A stretch of DNA of 64,000 bases from an uncultured Shewanella sp. (lineage in GTDB: Bacteria; Pseudomonadota; Gammaproteobacteria; Enterobacterales; Shewanellaceae): NCBI RefSeq assembly GCF_947491715.1, contig NZ_CANLKR010000003.1, forward strand, positions 124,001-188,000, read 5' to 3'. Made by a program: the position numbers and the translations under genes. Positions within the stretch are counted from its first letter, which is position 1; every line of letters starts with the position of its first letter. This document shows, piece by piece, positions 1 through 11,923 of this stretch. A model generated the notes under the pieces. The model was not told the origin of the DNA. It searched no databases and saw only the letters and a list, made by a program, of their open reading frames with translations.

Positions 1-63
1 TGAAAGCAGATTATTCTAGATTGCTTTAATCGGAAAAATAAATGAGGGTGAAATTAAAGATAA

Positions 64-90
64 AAAAAGGAAGCCATTGACTTCCTTTTT
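64..90. terminator. Bidirectional hairpin terminator downstream of ald
   Basis: A 10-bp perfect stem (64-73 with 81-90) with a 7-base loop is flanked by A-rich and T-rich tracts, so it can act as an intrinsic terminator on either strand. It sits about 40 bases after the stop of ald, which reads leftward, and would also stop a gene entering from the left edge. Confidence 0.75.
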
Positions 91-127
91 ATTTGTTAAA
101 TAAATTTATTGGTTAACAAAGGTGAGA

Positions 128-1246
128 TTAAGCAAGCAATAACATAGGATCGACATAGGCTAAATCCAGTGCTTCAGCAACTTCTGCACAAGTGATTTTA
201 CCGTGCATGACATTTAATCCATTGCGCAAGTGTGGATCTTGTTGCAGTGCTTTTTTATAACCTAAATCAGCTAATTTTATGATGTAAGGTAGGGTGGCAT
301 TGTTGAGTGCGAAGGTCGAGGTTCTCGCGACTGCACCGGGCATATTGGCAACACAATAATGTACAACATCATCCACGATATAGGTGGGATTTTCGTGGGT
401 TGTAGCGTATGACGTTTCAATACAACCCCCTTGATCGATGGCAACATCAACAATGGCTGCACCTGCTTTCATGCGCTTGATGTGATCTTTGGTAACCAGT
501 TTTGGGGCTGCAGCACCCGGAACCAGTACGCCACCAATGACAAGATCGGCCTCTAATACATACTTTTCAATGGCACTGGCGGTGGAGTAAATCGCTTTAA
601 CTTTATTATCAAACTGTACGTTTAATCGACGTAATGTATCGATATTACGGTCAAGTATCACGACATCTGCGCCCAGTCCAACGGCCATTTGTGCTGCGTT
701 TGTTCCTACCATTCCGCCGCCAATAATAACCACTTTAGCGGGTTCAACACCAGGTACGCCGCCTAATAACATGCCGAGTCCGCCACGTGACTTTTCCAGA
801 GCCATGGCACCCGCTTGAATAGACATACGTCCAGCAACTTCTGACATTGGGGCAAGTAAGGGCAAGGTGCCTCGATTATCTGTGACTGTCTCATAAGCGA
901 TGCAGACTGCTTGACTGTCAATTAAATCCTGAGTTTGGGGAAGATCAGGGGCAAGATGAAGATAAGTAAAAAGCAATTGATCCGGTTTAAGCATGGCGCG
1001 CTCAACGGCTTGAGGCTCTTTTACTTTTACAATCATCTCTGCTGTGTCAAAAATGTCTTTTGCAGTGTTTAGGATTGTTGCGCCCACATCCTGATAATCT
1101 TTATCAGAAAAACCGACTCCGACACCAGCATTAGTCTCGATAAATACATCATGTCCTTTTAGTTTTAGTTCATAAACACTGGATGGAACCATACCAACAC
1201 GGTATTCATGGTTTTTGATTTCTTTAGGAACACCAATTATCATCAT
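128..1246 (-). CDS. ald: Alanine dehydrogenase
   Basis: NAD-dependent alanine dehydrogenase, interconverting L-alanine and pyruvate plus ammonia in the cytoplasm. The 372 residues match the usual family length. Visible landmarks are the N-terminal GVPKEIKNHEYRVG block with its conserved Arg, the substrate-binding Lys in VKVKEP, the catalytic His in YLHLAPD, the Rossmann glycine motif near residue 175 (IIGGGMVGTNAA), and VDVAIDQGG near residue 267. Two adjacent Met codons (1246 and 1243) are possible starts. It is divergent from an lrp gene 177 bases away, an arrangement that suggests Lrp-type control of alanine catabolism, though no operator was identified. Confidence 0.96.
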   Translation of the reverse strand: MMIIGVPKEIKNHEYRVGMVPSSVYELKLKGHDVFIETNAGVGVGFSDKDYQDVGATILNTAKDIFDTAEMIVKVKEPQAVERAMLKPDQLLFTYLHLAPDLPQTQDLIDSQAVCIAYETVTDNRGTLPLLAPMSEVAGRMSIQAGAMALEKSRGGLGMLLGGVPGVEPAKVVIIGGGMVGTNAAQMAVGLGADVVILDRNIDTLRRLNVQFDNKVKAIYSTASAIEKYVLEADLVIGGVLVPGAAAPKLVTKDHIKRMKAGAAIVDVAIDQGGCIETSYATTHENPTYIVDDVVHYCVANMPGAVARTSTFALNNATLPYIIKLADLGYKKALQQDPHLRNGLNVMHGKITCAEVAEALDLAYVDPMLLLA

Positions 1247-1423
1247 TAAGCCTCAAATTGCATAAACACCCATTTACATTGGGCGTGATAGTGATTGAAG
1301 GGAAGTCTGAATTGTTATATTTTCAGTAAAGTAAGTATATTACTCCTTTGGAAGTTTATGCTACTAAAGATGGGCCATTTGCAGTGTGTTGTATCGTTTT
1401 ACTGCTAATTTAAGGTTAATAAT

Positions 1424-1927
1424 ATGGTAAATAATAAAAAAAGTCCGATAAAAGACTTAGATAGAATCGATAGAAATATACTCAATGAGTTACAAATTGA
1501 TGGGCGTATTTCTAATGTGGAGCTTTCAAAACGGGTGGGTTTAAGTCCAACTCCTTGTCTTGAAAGGGTAAAAAGGCTAGAAAAACAAGGCTATATTAAC
1601 GGTTATACAGCGCTAATCAATCCGCATTATATTGGTGCATCTCTATTGGTTTTTGTTGAAATTACACTAAACAGAGACACTTCTGAGGTGTTTGATAAGT
1701 TTAATCGTGCGGTACAACTCCTTGATGATATTCAAGAATGTCATCTGGTTTCAGGAGATTTTGATTACTTATTAAAAACCCGTGTATCAGATATGTCCGC
1801 GTATAGACGCTTGCTTGGAGAGACGTTGTTACACCTTCCTTCAGTTTCGGATACTCGAACCTATGTTGTGATGGAAGAAGTGAAGCAAACAAATCGTGTG
1901 GCGATTAATACGGTTAATGGAAGTTAA
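1424..1927 (+). CDS. lrp: Leucine-responsive regulatory protein Lrp
   Basis: Lrp/AsnC-family global transcription regulator of amino-acid metabolism. The 167 residues hold an N-terminal helix-turn-helix (about 12-60, with LDRIDRNILNELQIDGRISN and the recognition segment VGLSPTPCLERVKRLE) followed by the RAM/AsnC ligand domain (about 75-155, including HLVSGDFDYLLK). The strong match to enteric Lrp rather than shorter AsnC paralogues supports the symbol. It is divergent from ald, its likely target, and is followed directly by a strong terminator, so it is probably monocistronic. Confidence 0.95.
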   Translation: MVNNKKSPIKDLDRIDRNILNELQIDGRISNVELSKRVGLSPTPCLERVKRLEKQGYINGYTALINPHYIGASLLVFVEITLNRDTSEVFDKFNRAVQLLDDIQECHLVSGDFDYLLKTRVSDMSAYRRLLGETLLHLPSVSDTRTYVVMEEVKQTNRVAINTVNGS

Positions 1928-1943
1928 CACTAAAACATGCTGC

Positions 1944-1969
1944 AAAAAGAGCCGAAAGGCTCTTTTTTT
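1944..1969 (+). terminator. Intrinsic terminator of lrp
   Basis: A 10-base stem (1944-1953 with 1958-1967) is closed by a GAAA tetraloop and followed by a T-run, 17 bases after the lrp stop codon. Confidence 0.9.
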
Positions 1970-2134
1970 GTGCACAAATGACAATGATACAAAGTGTTAC
2001 TTTATTTTTGTTAAAAATGACTGGTTAGTCAAAAAATCAGAATGATTAAAAAGCAAAGTCTGACACTGCACATTCAGCTTATTTCTGGTATTGTTAGTAT
2101 TATTATGGTTTGATTTTTTAGCAAAGGTTTTAGT

Positions 2135-4678
2135 TTGTTTAAGGAAAAAAGCGTTAAAACACTCTCTGGAGTACAACGACTTCTTGAAGGAAGTTTGATC
2201 CTTTGTTGCATGGTGGCCACTTTTGTCTTGTTGGCGCTGAGCAGTTTTCATTCATCCGATCCCGGCTGGAGTCAATCTAATTTTAGTGGTGAAATCGAGA
2301 ATGTGACCGGTGCTGTTGGCGCGTGGGTTGCTGATGTGCTGTTGTATTTTTTTGGCTATACCGCCTATGTGATCCCCATTATTATTGCAGCTACAGGCTG
2401 GCTGCTTTTTAAGCGCACCCATAAATTGTTAGAAGTGGATTATTTTTCAGTGGGCTTAAGGTTAGTCGGCTTTTTATTGGTCGTATTAAGCTTAGGGGCG
2501 CTGGAGAGCATGAATGCCGCGAATATTTATGATTTTTCTGCCGGTGGTGTCATAGGGGATGTGATAGCGGCTGCTATGTTGCCTTATTTTAATCAGCTGG
2601 GAACCACATTACTTTTATTATGTTTCGTTTGTGCAGGCTTGACCTTGTTAACCGGCATTAGTTGGCTTAATTTAATTGATATATTAGGATCATTGACGAT
2701 CCGCTTTTGTGTTTATCTTTTCCGTTTACCGGCTCAAATCAAGGAAAAACGTTCACAGGCAGATACTACTGAAGTGAGTAAAGACACAGAAGATACCCAA
2801 GGTTTCATGTCTTTGGTTGAAAAATTTAAAGAAAAGCGCCGTTTTGAACGTGAGGATAAGGTAAAAGAGAGTCCTGTTGAGGTTGAGGATGAGTCAGTCG
2901 ATGAGGCCGTTGATGGGCGTATTGAGCCGCAGATTTCAGATTATACCAATGTGAGTGATTTTCAATCTGTCGCCATCAAAGACTCTGCAGATTTTGAAGA
3001 TGATGTGATTGATTTCGATAGTAAGATGTCAGAAGGTGCCGTTACGGCCAGTGCGAGGCGAGTGAATGAGAAAGTTGCTGCTAACACTAAGCCTGTTAAG
3101 AAAAACACCTCAGATAAAGCCAAAATTGTTGATGGCGTGGTGATTTTACCTGGGCAGAGTGAAACGGCTGAAGTTGTTGATATGGCGCCTTTACCTTGCA
3201 TTAGCTTATTGGATATACCCAATCGTAAAGCCAACTCTATTAGTCAGGAAGAATTAGATCAAGTTGGCAAGCTAGTTGAGTTGAAATTGGCCGATTTTAA
3301 TATCGCGGCTAAGGTCGTGGGGGTGTACCCAGGACCTGTGATCACTCGGTTTGAGTTGGATTTAGCACCTGGCGTCAAAGCATCTAAAATAACAAACTTG
3401 TCAACGGATCTGGCCCGTTCGCTATTAGCGGAAAGTGTGCGGGTGGTGGAAGTGATCCCTGGAAAAGCTTACGTGGGATTGGAGCTGCCGAATAAATATC
3501 GTGAAACCGTCTTTATGCGCGATGTACTTGACTGTCATGCCTTTAGAGATAATGATTCCCATTTGAGCATGGTACTCGGTCAAGATATTGCGGGTGAGCC
3601 TGTGGTCGTTGATTTGGGGAAAATGCCGCATTTATTAGTGGCGGGAACGACAGGCTCGGGTAAGTCGGTGGGGGTCAATGTGATGATCACCAGTTTATTG
3701 TACAAATCAGGCCCTGATGATGTTCGCTTTATCATGATCGATCCTAAGATGCTTGAGTTATCGGTTTATGAAGGTATTCCTCACTTATTATGTGAAGTGG
3801 TCACCGATATGAAAGAAGCGGCTAATTCCTTGCGTTGGTGTGTGGGGGAAATGGAACGCCGTTATAAATTAATGTCAGCATTGGGCGTGAGAAACTTAAA
3901 AGGTTACAACGCTAAGATTAAACAGGCAAAAGAGAAAGGGGAAGTGATAACCGATCCCTTATGGAAGTCCTCTGATAGCATGGAGCCTGAAGCGCCAGCA
4001 TTAGATAAACTGCCTTCGATTGTGGTGGTGGTGGATGAATTTGCCGATATGATGATGATTGTGGGTAAAAAAGTCGAGGAGTTGATTGCTCGTATTGCTC
4101 AAAAAGCGCGTGCTGCGGGGATCCATTTAATTTTGGCGACCCAGCGTCCGTCTGTGGATGTGATCACCGGATTGATTAAAGCGAATATTCCCACGCGAAT
4201 GGCGTTTCAAGTATCATCGAGAATAGATTCGAGAACCATTCTCGATCAGCAAGGAGCCGAAACCTTACTGGGCATGGGGGATATGCTGTATCTGCCACCT
4301 GGCACGAGTGTGCCTATTCGAGTCCATGGTGCCTTTATTGACGATCATGAAGTGCACAAAGTGGTGGCGGATTGGCATGCCAGAGGTAAGCCTCAGTATA
4401 TTGAAGCCATCATTCAAGGTGGGGAAGGGGAGGGGGTGTTACTGCCTGGCGAGGCGGCTGAAAATAGTGATGACACCGATGCGCTTTATGATGAAGCCGT
4501 GGCCTTTGTGACGCAATCGAGACGGGGGTCGATATCCAGTGTCCAGCGTAAGTTCAAAATAGGTTATAATCGTGCGGCGCGCATTATCGAGCAAATGGAA
4601 GCACAAGGTGTGGTGAGTGCACAAGGACATAACGGTAACCGTGAAGTTCTCGCGCCACCGCCGCCCAGTGACTTTTAA
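2135..4678 (+). CDS. ftsK: DNA translocase FtsK
   Basis: Septal DNA pump that clears chromosome ends from the closing septum and activates XerCD at dif. The 847 residues show four or five N-terminal membrane segments (about 20-190), an acidic variable linker (about 205-360), a RecA-like motor with Walker A GTTGSGKS at residues 504-511 and Walker [12 protein letters not shown], and a C-terminal winged-helix gamma domain (about 780-840, [19 protein letters not shown]). The start is TTG, with an AAAGG ribosome-binding site 7 bases before it; no ATG lies near. It is followed by lolA, the common order in gammaproteobacteria. The linker is much shorter than in E. coli FtsK, as is usual outside the enterics. 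Confidence 0.95.
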   Translation: MFKEKSVKTLSGVQRLLEGSLILCCMVATFVLLALSSFHSSDPGWSQSNFSGEIENVTGAVGAWVADVLLYFFGYTAYVIPIIIAATGWLLFKRTHKLLEVDYFSVGLRLVGFLLVVLSLGALESMNAANIYDFSAGGVIGDVIAAAMLPYFNQLGTTLLLLCFVCAGLTLLTGISWLNLIDILGSLTIRFCVYLFRLPAQIKEKRSQADTTEVSKDTEDTQGFMSLVEKFKEKRRFEREDKVKESPVEVEDESVDEAVDGRIEPQISDYTNVSDFQSVAIKDSADFEDDVIDFDSKMSEGAVTASARRVNEKVAANTKPVKKNTSDKAKIVDGVVILPGQSETAEVVDMAPLPCISLLDIPNRKANSISQEELDQVGKLVELKLADFNIAAKVVGVYPGPVITRFELDLAPGVKASKITNLSTDLARSLLAESVRVVEVIPGKAYVGLELPNKYRETVFMRDVLDCHAFRDNDSHLSMVLGQDIAGEPVVVDLGKMPHLLVAGTTGSGKSVGVNVMITSLLYKSGPDDVRFIMIDPKMLELSVYEGIPHLLCEVVTDMKEAANSLRWCVGEMERRYKLMSALGVRNLKGYNAKIKQAKEKGEVITDPLWKSSDSMEPEAPALDKLPSIVVVVDEFADMMMIVGKKVEELIARIAQKARAAGIHLILATQRPSVDVITGLIKANIPTRMAFQVSSRIDSRTILDQQGAETLLGMGDMLYLPPGTSVPIRVHGAFIDDHEVHKVVADWHARGKPQYIEAIIQGGEGEGVLLPGEAAENSDDTDALYDEAVAFVTQSRRGSISSVQRKFKIGYNRAARIIEQMEAQGVVSAQGHNGNREVLAPPPPSDF

Positions 4679-4784
4679 AGACGCTGAAGTCTCAATGCAA
4701 CTGTGATGTGTTTGCCTCATGGTTGCTCATTTTTTGTTTGAGTTGATTGATTTTTTATTGATGGCGTTAATGATAAACGCATTC

Positions 4785-4832
4785 TTTTAGGCATTGTTTT
4801 AGCGATTGTTTTAGGGATAGTTTTAGGAATAG
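4785..4832 (+). repeat. Four degenerate 12-bp tandem repeats overlapping the lolA leader
   Basis: Four back-to-back 12-base units begin TTTTAG and end in ATTG or ATAG (4785-4796, 4797-4808, 4809-4820, 4821-4832). The array stops two bases before the lolA start codon, so the last unit supplies the weak ribosome-binding sequence (TTTTAGGAATAG). A change in copy number would alter the leader but not the coding frame. Confidence 0.85.
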
Positions 4833-4834
4833 TT

Positions 4835-5461
4835 ATGAGAAAAACACTTTGTGGTTCATTGGTGTGTGTGCTGTTGTTTTCAAGTATGGCTGCAAATGCT
4901 GATGATTCGGCAGCGCTAAAAAATAAATTAGCGAAAATAAATAATGTGAAAGCCGATTTTAGTCAGACGGTGACAGATTTAAATCAAAAAGTCATTCAAA
5001 CCGGTAAAGGTGTCCTAGCCTTGGCGTTTCCCAATCGCTTTTATTGGCATTTAACTGAGCCTGATGAATCATTGATTGTGGCTGATGGCAGTGATGTGTG
5101 GGTGTATAATCCTTTTGCCGAAGAAGTGACGGTAATGGATGTGGATCAAGCCATTAAAGCGTCGCCCATCGCGTTATTAGTGCATCGTGATGCCAAGACC
5201 TGGGCGCAATACCAAGTGAAGCAAGAGGGTGATTGCTTTCGTATTAAGCCACTCAATATTGATTCGGCCATGAGTGCGGTTGAAGTCTGTTTTAAAGGAG
5301 AGGTGTTAACAGAAATGGTATTGGATGATAAACAGGGTAATGTGAGTCAATTTCGTCTCTCAAACCAACAGCCGCTAAGCAAATCAGAGTCAAGTTTGTT
5401 TACTTTTATGCTGCCAGAAGGGGTGGATGTGGACGACCAACGTCTGCATGCTGCGGAGTAA
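4835..5461 (+). CDS. lolA: Outer-membrane lipoprotein carrier protein LolA
   Basis: Periplasmic chaperone that accepts lipoproteins from LolCDE and passes them to LolB at the outer membrane. The 208 residues begin with a clear signal peptide ([22 protein letters not shown], cleaved after ANA). The mature part carries the LolA pattern VKADFSQTV and [20 protein letters not shown] followed by VWVYNPF. It lies between ftsK and rarA, the standard gammaproteobacterial order. The gap to rarA is 9 bases, so the two are probably cotranscribed. Confidence 0.95.
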   Translation: MRKTLCGSLVCVLLFSSMAANADDSAALKNKLAKINNVKADFSQTVTDLNQKVIQTGKGVLALAFPNRFYWHLTEPDESLIVADGSDVWVYNPFAEEVTVMDVDQAIKASPIALLVHRDAKTWAQYQVKQEGDCFRIKPLNIDSAMSAVEVCFKGEVLTEMVLDDKQGNVSQFRLSNQQPLSKSESSLFTFMLPEGVDVDDQRLHAAE

Positions 5462-5470
5462 GTCGCTATT

Positions 5471-6802
5471 GTGTCAAATTTAGATCTGGATTTCTCACCT
5501 GACTTTAGGCCGTTAGCGGCCAGAATGCGGCCTCAAACCTTAGCGGAATATGTGGGTCAGGCACACTTATTAGGCGAAGGGAAGCCATTGCGTTTAGCCT
5601 TGGAGGCGGGTCGTGCTCATTCAATGCTCTTTTGGGGGCCACCGGGTACAGGTAAAACAACATTAGCGGAACTGGTGGCGCAGCATACTAATGCTCATGT
5701 GGAGCGGATCTCAGCCGTTACATCGGGCGTGAAAGATATTCGAAATGCCATTGAACTGGCAAAGAGTGTGGCTCAGTCACGAGGTCAACGTACCTTACTC
5801 TTTGTCGATGAAGTGCATCGTTTTAATAAAAGTCAGCAAGATGCATTTTTGCCTTTTATCGAAGATGGGACGGTGATTTTTGTGGGCGCGACTACAGAAA
5901 ACCCGTCTTTTGAAATCAATAATGCTTTGCTTTCTCGCGCCCGTGTTTATGTGATTAAGCCGCTAACACAGGCTGAAATCATCAGCATTATTACTCAAGC
6001 CCTTCATGATACGGATAAAGGCTTAGGCAAACGTCAGTTGACTATGTCAGCCGATGTCATGGAAAAACTGGCGAATGTCAGTGATGGTGATGCGCGAAAA
6101 GCATTGAATTTAATCGAGTTGATGAGTGATATGCTTGATGATGGTGCTTCGTTTACTGGCGAAATGTTGGTGCAGGTGGCGGGTCAACAGCTGGCGGGGT
6201 TTGATAAAAATGGCGATAAATTTTACGATTTGATTTCTGCGGTACATAAATCAATTCGTGGCTCATCCCCCGATGCGGCGCTGTATTGGTATTGTCGCAT
6301 GTTAGAAGGGGGTTGCGATCCTCTGTATGTGGCGAGGCGGTTATTGGCCATTGCCTCAGAAGATGTGGGCAATGCCGATCCGATGGCAATGTCCGTTGCG
6401 GTCAATGCGTGGGAGTGTTTTCATCGCGTGGGTCCGGCAGAAGGCGAGCGCGCCATTGCTCAGGCGGTGATTTATTTAGCCTGTGCACCGAAAAGTAATG
6501 CCGTGTATACGGCCTTTAGCGCGGCAAGAGCCTTAGCAAAAACCTCGGGTCATGAACCTGTACCCAATCATTTACGGAACGCGCCAACAAAATTGATGCA
6601 AGAGCAAGGCTTTGGTGAAGAGTATCGCTATGCCCATAATGAGCCTAATGCCTATGCAAGTGGTGAATGTTATTTCCCGAAGGCCTTAGCGCAGAGTCAA
6701 TTTTATTTTCCTACTACGCGAGGTTTTGAAAAGCGCATTCAAGATAAATTAGCCTCTTTGGCCGAACTTGATAAACACAGTCAGGTGAAACGCTATGAAT
6801 AA
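5471..6802 (+). CDS. rarA: Replication-associated recombination protein RarA (AAA ATPase)
   Basis: Clamp-loader-like AAA+ ATPase (also MgsA) acting at stalled forks. The 443 residues show an N-terminal [16 protein letters not shown] segment, Walker A GPPGTGKT near residue 57, Walker [16 protein letters not shown] near 112, the sensor 1 segment [10 protein letters not shown], an arginine finger in LLSRARV, and the C-terminal tetramerisation domain with [22 protein letters not shown]. The start is GTG at 5471, chosen because the family N-terminus begins there. It overlaps crcB by 8 bases. Confidence 0.95.
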   Translation: MSNLDLDFSPDFRPLAARMRPQTLAEYVGQAHLLGEGKPLRLALEAGRAHSMLFWGPPGTGKTTLAELVAQHTNAHVERISAVTSGVKDIRNAIELAKSVAQSRGQRTLLFVDEVHRFNKSQQDAFLPFIEDGTVIFVGATTENPSFEINNALLSRARVYVIKPLTQAEIISIITQALHDTDKGLGKRQLTMSADVMEKLANVSDGDARKALNLIELMSDMLDDGASFTGEMLVQVAGQQLAGFDKNGDKFYDLISAVHKSIRGSSPDAALYWYCRMLEGGCDPLYVARRLLAIASEDVGNADPMAMSVAVNAWECFHRVGPAEGERAIAQAVIYLACAPKSNAVYTAFSAARALAKTSGHEPVPNHLRNAPTKLMQEQGFGEEYRYAHNEPNAYASGECYFPKALAQSQFYFPTTRGFEKRIQDKLASLAELDKHSQVKRYE

Positions 6803-7169
6803 TTTACTGCTGGTGGCCTTAGGCGGCTCAGTGGGCGCGGTATTACGGTATAGTTTATCATTATTTATGCTTCAGCTATTTGGTAGTGCTTTTCCTTTTG
6901 GTACACTATTGGTTAATATCGTCGGCTCCTTCGCCATGGGCGTTGTGTATGCTTTAGGACAAGTGGCCCATGTTAGCCCTGAAATGAAGGCATTCATTGG
7001 AGTTGGGTTACTCGGTGCGTTAACGACCTTTTCTACTTTTTCTAATGAAACCTTGTTGTTGTTGCAAGAAGGTCTAATAGTCAAAGCTATTTTAAATGTT
7101 ATTTTGAATATCGGTCTGTGTTTATTTGTTGTATATTTAGGGCAACAATTTGTTTTTTCTCGCTTTTAA
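6795..7169 (+). CDS. crcB: Fluoride ion channel CrcB/Fluc
   Basis: Small membrane channel that exports fluoride; it works as an antiparallel dual-topology dimer. The 124 residues form four hydrophobic helices with the family signatures [24 protein letters not shown] (the conserved Asn) and [15 protein letters not shown] (the Phe-box and Na+ site region). It overlaps the end of rarA by 8 bases and lies 21 bases before serS, so it is expressed within the same run of genes. No fluoride riboswitch was seen. Confidence 0.93.
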   Translation: MNNLLLVALGGSVGAVLRYSLSLFMLQLFGSAFPFGTLLVNIVGSFAMGVVYALGQVAHVSPEMKAFIGVGLLGALTTFSTFSNETLLLLQEGLIVKAILNVILNIGLCLFVVYLGQQFVFSRF

Positions 7170-7187
7170 CTATTAATAAGATAATAA

Positions 7188-8545
<1,358 letters not shown>

Positions 8546-8592
8546 GTTAATCGTAAAGTCGATTAACCGATTTACAGTAAGGTTCCACGCAT

Positions 8593-8624
8593 AAAAAAAC
8601 CGTGTAAAACAGCACGGTTTTTTT
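8593..8624 (+). terminator. Intrinsic terminator of serS
   Basis: A 12-bp perfect stem (8593-8604 with 8613-8624), with a GC core ACCGTG/CACGGT and long A and T tracts, forms a strong terminator that could work on both strands. Confidence 0.9.
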
Positions 8625-9029
8625 ATGGCTGTTTTAGCCATAATGTTAATTGGGTCATTATTATTGCCTTTGAATTAATCATCTCATAGGCTGGTGAGGT
8701 TTGAGTACTTCTTGGTGTGAGGTATTGATCCTGCTTAATGAATTAACCTTGAAATAGCTACCTACATTCTAATATGGTTCTAATTAATATGATTCTAATA
8801 TGGGTTAAGGCTAAACAAAAGTAAAAGCGTCATTCAATCAGTTGTGAGGCAGATCATGACATGGAGTTCATGGATTGACGCTTGTTTTGGATGATTGTTA
8901 AGGGTATTAGTTAAAACAATTTATTTACATAAGTAACGTTTGAGAGTATTTTTGCTGACTGGAGTGTGGGATCGTCAGTAGTGAAGTTATTGGTTCCCAT
9001 ACTTAATAGCGTAAATAGGGCAATACAGT
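8625..9029. other. Intergenic stretch without a recognised gene
   Basis: About 400 bases between the serS terminator and the accessory genes. No credible coding frame, RNA gene or long repeat was seen. It probably carries the promoter for the following genes, but none could be assigned with confidence. Confidence 0.5.
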
Positions 9030-9158
9030 ATGTTAGTTATGTGCCGGATGTTTGATCAAGAGTTGTGCTCTGCTTCTGACTTAGAAGATGTGATAAACAC
9101 GCATGCGGAGTATACAAAGGTTAGCTCTCTCTGGAATAAATCGTACATAAGGATGTAA
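9030..9158 (+). CDS. Small ORF (42 residues) possibly cut by a cassette junction
   Basis: ATG at 9030 has an AGGG ribosome-binding-like sequence 9 bases upstream and opens a 42-residue frame that stops 3 bases before the PHP-ATPase gene. It matches no family I know. At 9120-9126 it contains GTTAGCT, a candidate integron recombination point. If the frame before that point is joined to the sequence after the second attC-like site (12581 onward), it stays open for about 25 more codons. It may therefore be the 5' end of an interrupted gene, or simply a chance frame. Confidence 0.3.
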   Translation: MLVMCRMFDQELCSASDLEDVINTHAEYTKVSSLWNKSYIRM

Positions 9159-9161
9159 GTA

Positions 9162-11912
9162 ATGAGTTTTGTCGGAGCAAGATGGTGGAAGTTTGATTTT
9201 CATACGCACACACCAGCTTCTTTTGATTATGGGAAGACAGATCGTCATTTAAAATCATCAAAGACCCCTCAAGATTGGCTGCTGGACTACATCGCCAAGG
9301 GAATAGAGTGCGTTGCAGTTACTGATCATAATTCTGGCGACTGGATTGATGGACTTAATAATGCAGCAGAGAGTTTAAGAGCCGAAGGCCACTCGATCTT
9401 CGTATTTCCTGGTGTTGAGATTACAGCGAATTCGAACATACATGTTTTAGGTATTTTTGATCCAAGTGCTACGTCAGCAGATATAAGTGCCGTTATCGGA
9501 GCTTCAAAGTTCCGTGGTACAAAAGGGGATAGTGACTCAGTAGCTGAGGAAAGTGCTGAAAACGTAATAAAAGAAATAATAGCTGCAGGTGGCATAGCCA
9601 TACCAGCTCATATTGATATGAAGGCAGGTCTTTGTCAGCAGCATTCTTCTCACACAATAAAGCAAGTCTGCAAGAAAGCAAATGCCGTTGAAATAATTTT
9701 TCCTGACCAGGAGCGGGCTGATGCACCTTTATCAAGATATACAAATCTTAGTATCGACTTGCCATCAATTATTGGCTCTGATGCCCACCATCCAAATGAT
9801 ATTGGGAGAGCTTATACTTGGGTGAAAATGTCCAACCCTTCGATTGAAGGGCTCAAGCTGGGTATGGTTGATGGTACATCTTCCCTAATTCGTTCAGATA
9901 ATGAAACAACAAATCCAAATAGGTCTTCCAATACACTGTTACGTTCCGTAACTATCGAAAATACTAAATATGCAGGGCGCTCTTCACCTTTAATGATTGA
10001 ATTTAACCCATGGTTAAATTCAATCATTGGTGGTCGTGGTAGCGGAAAATCCTCAGTTCTTGAATTCATACGACTAGGTATGGATAGATCGAGAGATTTA
10101 GATGTATTGAGTCCAAATAACGAAATTCGCAGATCTTTCGAGAGTTTTACCAAAGTACCTTCATCTAGAGATTCTGAAGGAGTGATCCTTGAAGATTCTA
10201 AAATAAGTTGTATTTATACTAGAGATGAAATTCATTACCTCCTGACTTGGGTCAAGGAAAGAAATAGCGTTTCGATTTATCGCTATGATGGCCAGCAATG
10301 GGTTCCTGAAGAAGGAGAAGCCCACTCTCGCTTTCCAATAAAGATATTTAGTCAGAAGCAGATATTCGATTTAGCAAAAAACCCAAATACTCTCCTTCGG
10401 CTAATCGATGAGTCATCAACTGTTGGCTTCCAGCAATGGAAAATGGAATGGTCTGAAAAGTACTCTCATTTTCAAACGTTGTGCAGCCAAAAAAGAGAAC
10501 TTCAGTCGAAGTTGGAAAATAAAAATGTTCTATTAGGGCAGGTATCTGATGTCGAACAGAAGATAAAAGCAATAGAGAAGTCTGGTCACACAGATGTTCT
10601 CACCAACTATCAAGCATATAGCGGGAAGAGAACGAATGTTTCTCAATATGAAGCAGGTATAGAGAACCTAAAGCTCCAAGTTGAATCCATATCTACCACT
10701 GCCCCTATACCTTTAGTAGATGAAAGTGCATTTAATACGCAGTCGACCAGTGAGTCAGAAGTTCTTGTCAAGTTAAAGAGCTTGAATGACTCAGCATTAT
10801 CATTTAAGGAGAGTATTACTCTGGCAGTGGCTTCATTTCAAGATGAAATAACTCAATTTAAAAATTGGTACAGTGTCTCTGATTTCAATAAATCTCATAT
10901 TGAAGTTAATAAAAAGTACGATGAATTAATTGATGGGTTGCGTAGCGAAGGGGTTGATAGTCCTGCTGACTATGCAAGGCTAATTGGTGAGCGTGATATT
11001 ATTAACGAATCACTTAGAGCAATGGATCTGGTTAGCAGTCAGATAGCTGAAGTGGAGCTATCAATCAATTCTGCATATCAAGAAATAATAGAATGCAGAA
11101 AAAAGTTAACTTTAAGTCGGATTGAATTCTTGCAACAAAACTTGGCTGGAAACTCTTCTATTAAAATTGAGTTGGCACCTTTTTCAGACATAGACAACAT
11201 AGAAAAATCGTTTAGAGAAGTTATTGGACGTTCTGATAACGCCTTCTCTTCTGATATTTTTGATTCAGATCGCGAGAGTGGCTTCCTTTACAATTTGAAC
11301 AAAGAGTTAGCGACTACTGCAGCTCTTGATGGTGCGAACAACCTAGATCCCTGGCTAACTAAAATTTTTGAATTCAAAAAACAGGTATTTAACTTTAGTT
11401 CAGGTGAAATTCAAGGCACAAGGATAGGAAAAAGATTTACTGAGCTCATGTCTAACTTGCAGCCTCAAAGCTTTGACCAAATTAACACTTGGTTTCCTGA
11501 AGATAAATTATCCATAAAATTTAATGACGGAAATCGGTTTAAGGATGTTTCACAGGGTTCTGCAGGGCAAAAGGCCTCGGCTGTTTTGTCGTTTTTATTG
11601 TCCTATGGAACAGAGCCTCTCGTTTTGGATCAGCCTGAAGATGACCTTGATAATGGTCTTATTACTACTTTGATCGTTTCTAAATTGCATGAAAACAAAG
11701 CAGATAGGCAAATAATTGTCGTCACTCACAACCCCAATATTGTGGTGAATGGCGATTCGGAGTATGTGATTGCGCTAGAAGATCGCGGCCAAATAAACCC
11801 AGTCGCGTCTGGTGCACTGCAAGAAGTAAGTGTTAGGAAGAATGTGTGTGAGATTATGGAAGGCGGTGAAATTGCACTCCAGCAACGATACAAGAGGATG
11901 TTTAATGTTTAA
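9162..11912 (+). CDS. TrlF-type protein: PHP domain fused to an SMC/RecN-like ATPase
   Basis: A 916-residue protein of two parts. Residues about 8-235 form a PHP-type metallo-hydrolase domain with the metal-binding motifs FDFHTHTPASFDYG, VTDHNSGD, AIPAHID and IIGSDAHHPND. Residues about 255-916 form an ABC/SMC-type ATPase: Walker A GGRGSGKSS at 290-298, a long coiled-coil region (about 430-680), the signature segment QGSAGQKASA near 797, Walker B LVLDQPEDDLDN near 819 and the H-loop VVTHNPN. This matches what databases call TrlF-family AAA-like ATPases, whose function is not settled but which occur in defence-rich regions. An AAGGA site precedes ATG 9162. An attC-like site lies 11 bases past the stop and kptA follows in the same direction. 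Confidence 0.8.
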   Translation: MSFVGARWWKFDFHTHTPASFDYGKTDRHLKSSKTPQDWLLDYIAKGIECVAVTDHNSGDWIDGLNNAAESLRAEGHSIFVFPGVEITANSNIHVLGIFDPSATSADISAVIGASKFRGTKGDSDSVAEESAENVIKEIIAAGGIAIPAHIDMKAGLCQQHSSHTIKQVCKKANAVEIIFPDQERADAPLSRYTNLSIDLPSIIGSDAHHPNDIGRAYTWVKMSNPSIEGLKLGMVDGTSSLIRSDNETTNPNRSSNTLLRSVTIENTKYAGRSSPLMIEFNPWLNSIIGGRGSGKSSVLEFIRLGMDRSRDLDVLSPNNEIRRSFESFTKVPSSRDSEGVILEDSKISCIYTRDEIHYLLTWVKERNSVSIYRYDGQQWVPEEGEAHSRFPIKIFSQKQIFDLAKNPNTLLRLIDESSTVGFQQWKMEWSEKYSHFQTLCSQKRELQSKLENKNVLLGQVSDVEQKIKAIEKSGHTDVLTNYQAYSGKRTNVSQYEAGIENLKLQVESISTTAPIPLVDESAFNTQSTSESEVLVKLKSLNDSALSFKESITLAVASFQDEITQFKNWYSVSDFNKSHIEVNKKYDELIDGLRSEGVDSPADYARLIGERDIINESLRAMDLVSSQIAEVELSINSAYQEIIECRKKLTLSRIEFLQQNLAGNSSIKIELAPFSDIDNIEKSFREVIGRSDNAFSSDIFDSDRESGFLYNLNKELATTAALDGANNLDPWLTKIFEFKKQVFNFSSGEIQGTRIGKRFTELMSNLQPQSFDQINTWFPEDKLSIKFNDGNRFKDVSQGSAGQKASAVLSFLLSYGTEPLVLDQPEDDLDNGLITTLIVSKLHENKADRQIIVVTHNPNIVVNGDSEYVIALEDRGQINPVASGALQEVSVRKNVCEIMEGGEIALQQRYKRMFNV

Positions 11913-11923
11913 CGTAGGCGAAG

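Noticed and set aside
1997..2251. 84-residue minus-strand frame before ftsK
   Set aside because: Low-complexity Lys/Asn/Thr composition, overlaps the ftsK start and promoter, and has no family resemblance.
9120..9126. attI site of a full integron
   Set aside because: No integrase frame is present on either strand nearby; only a cassette-type junction is supported.
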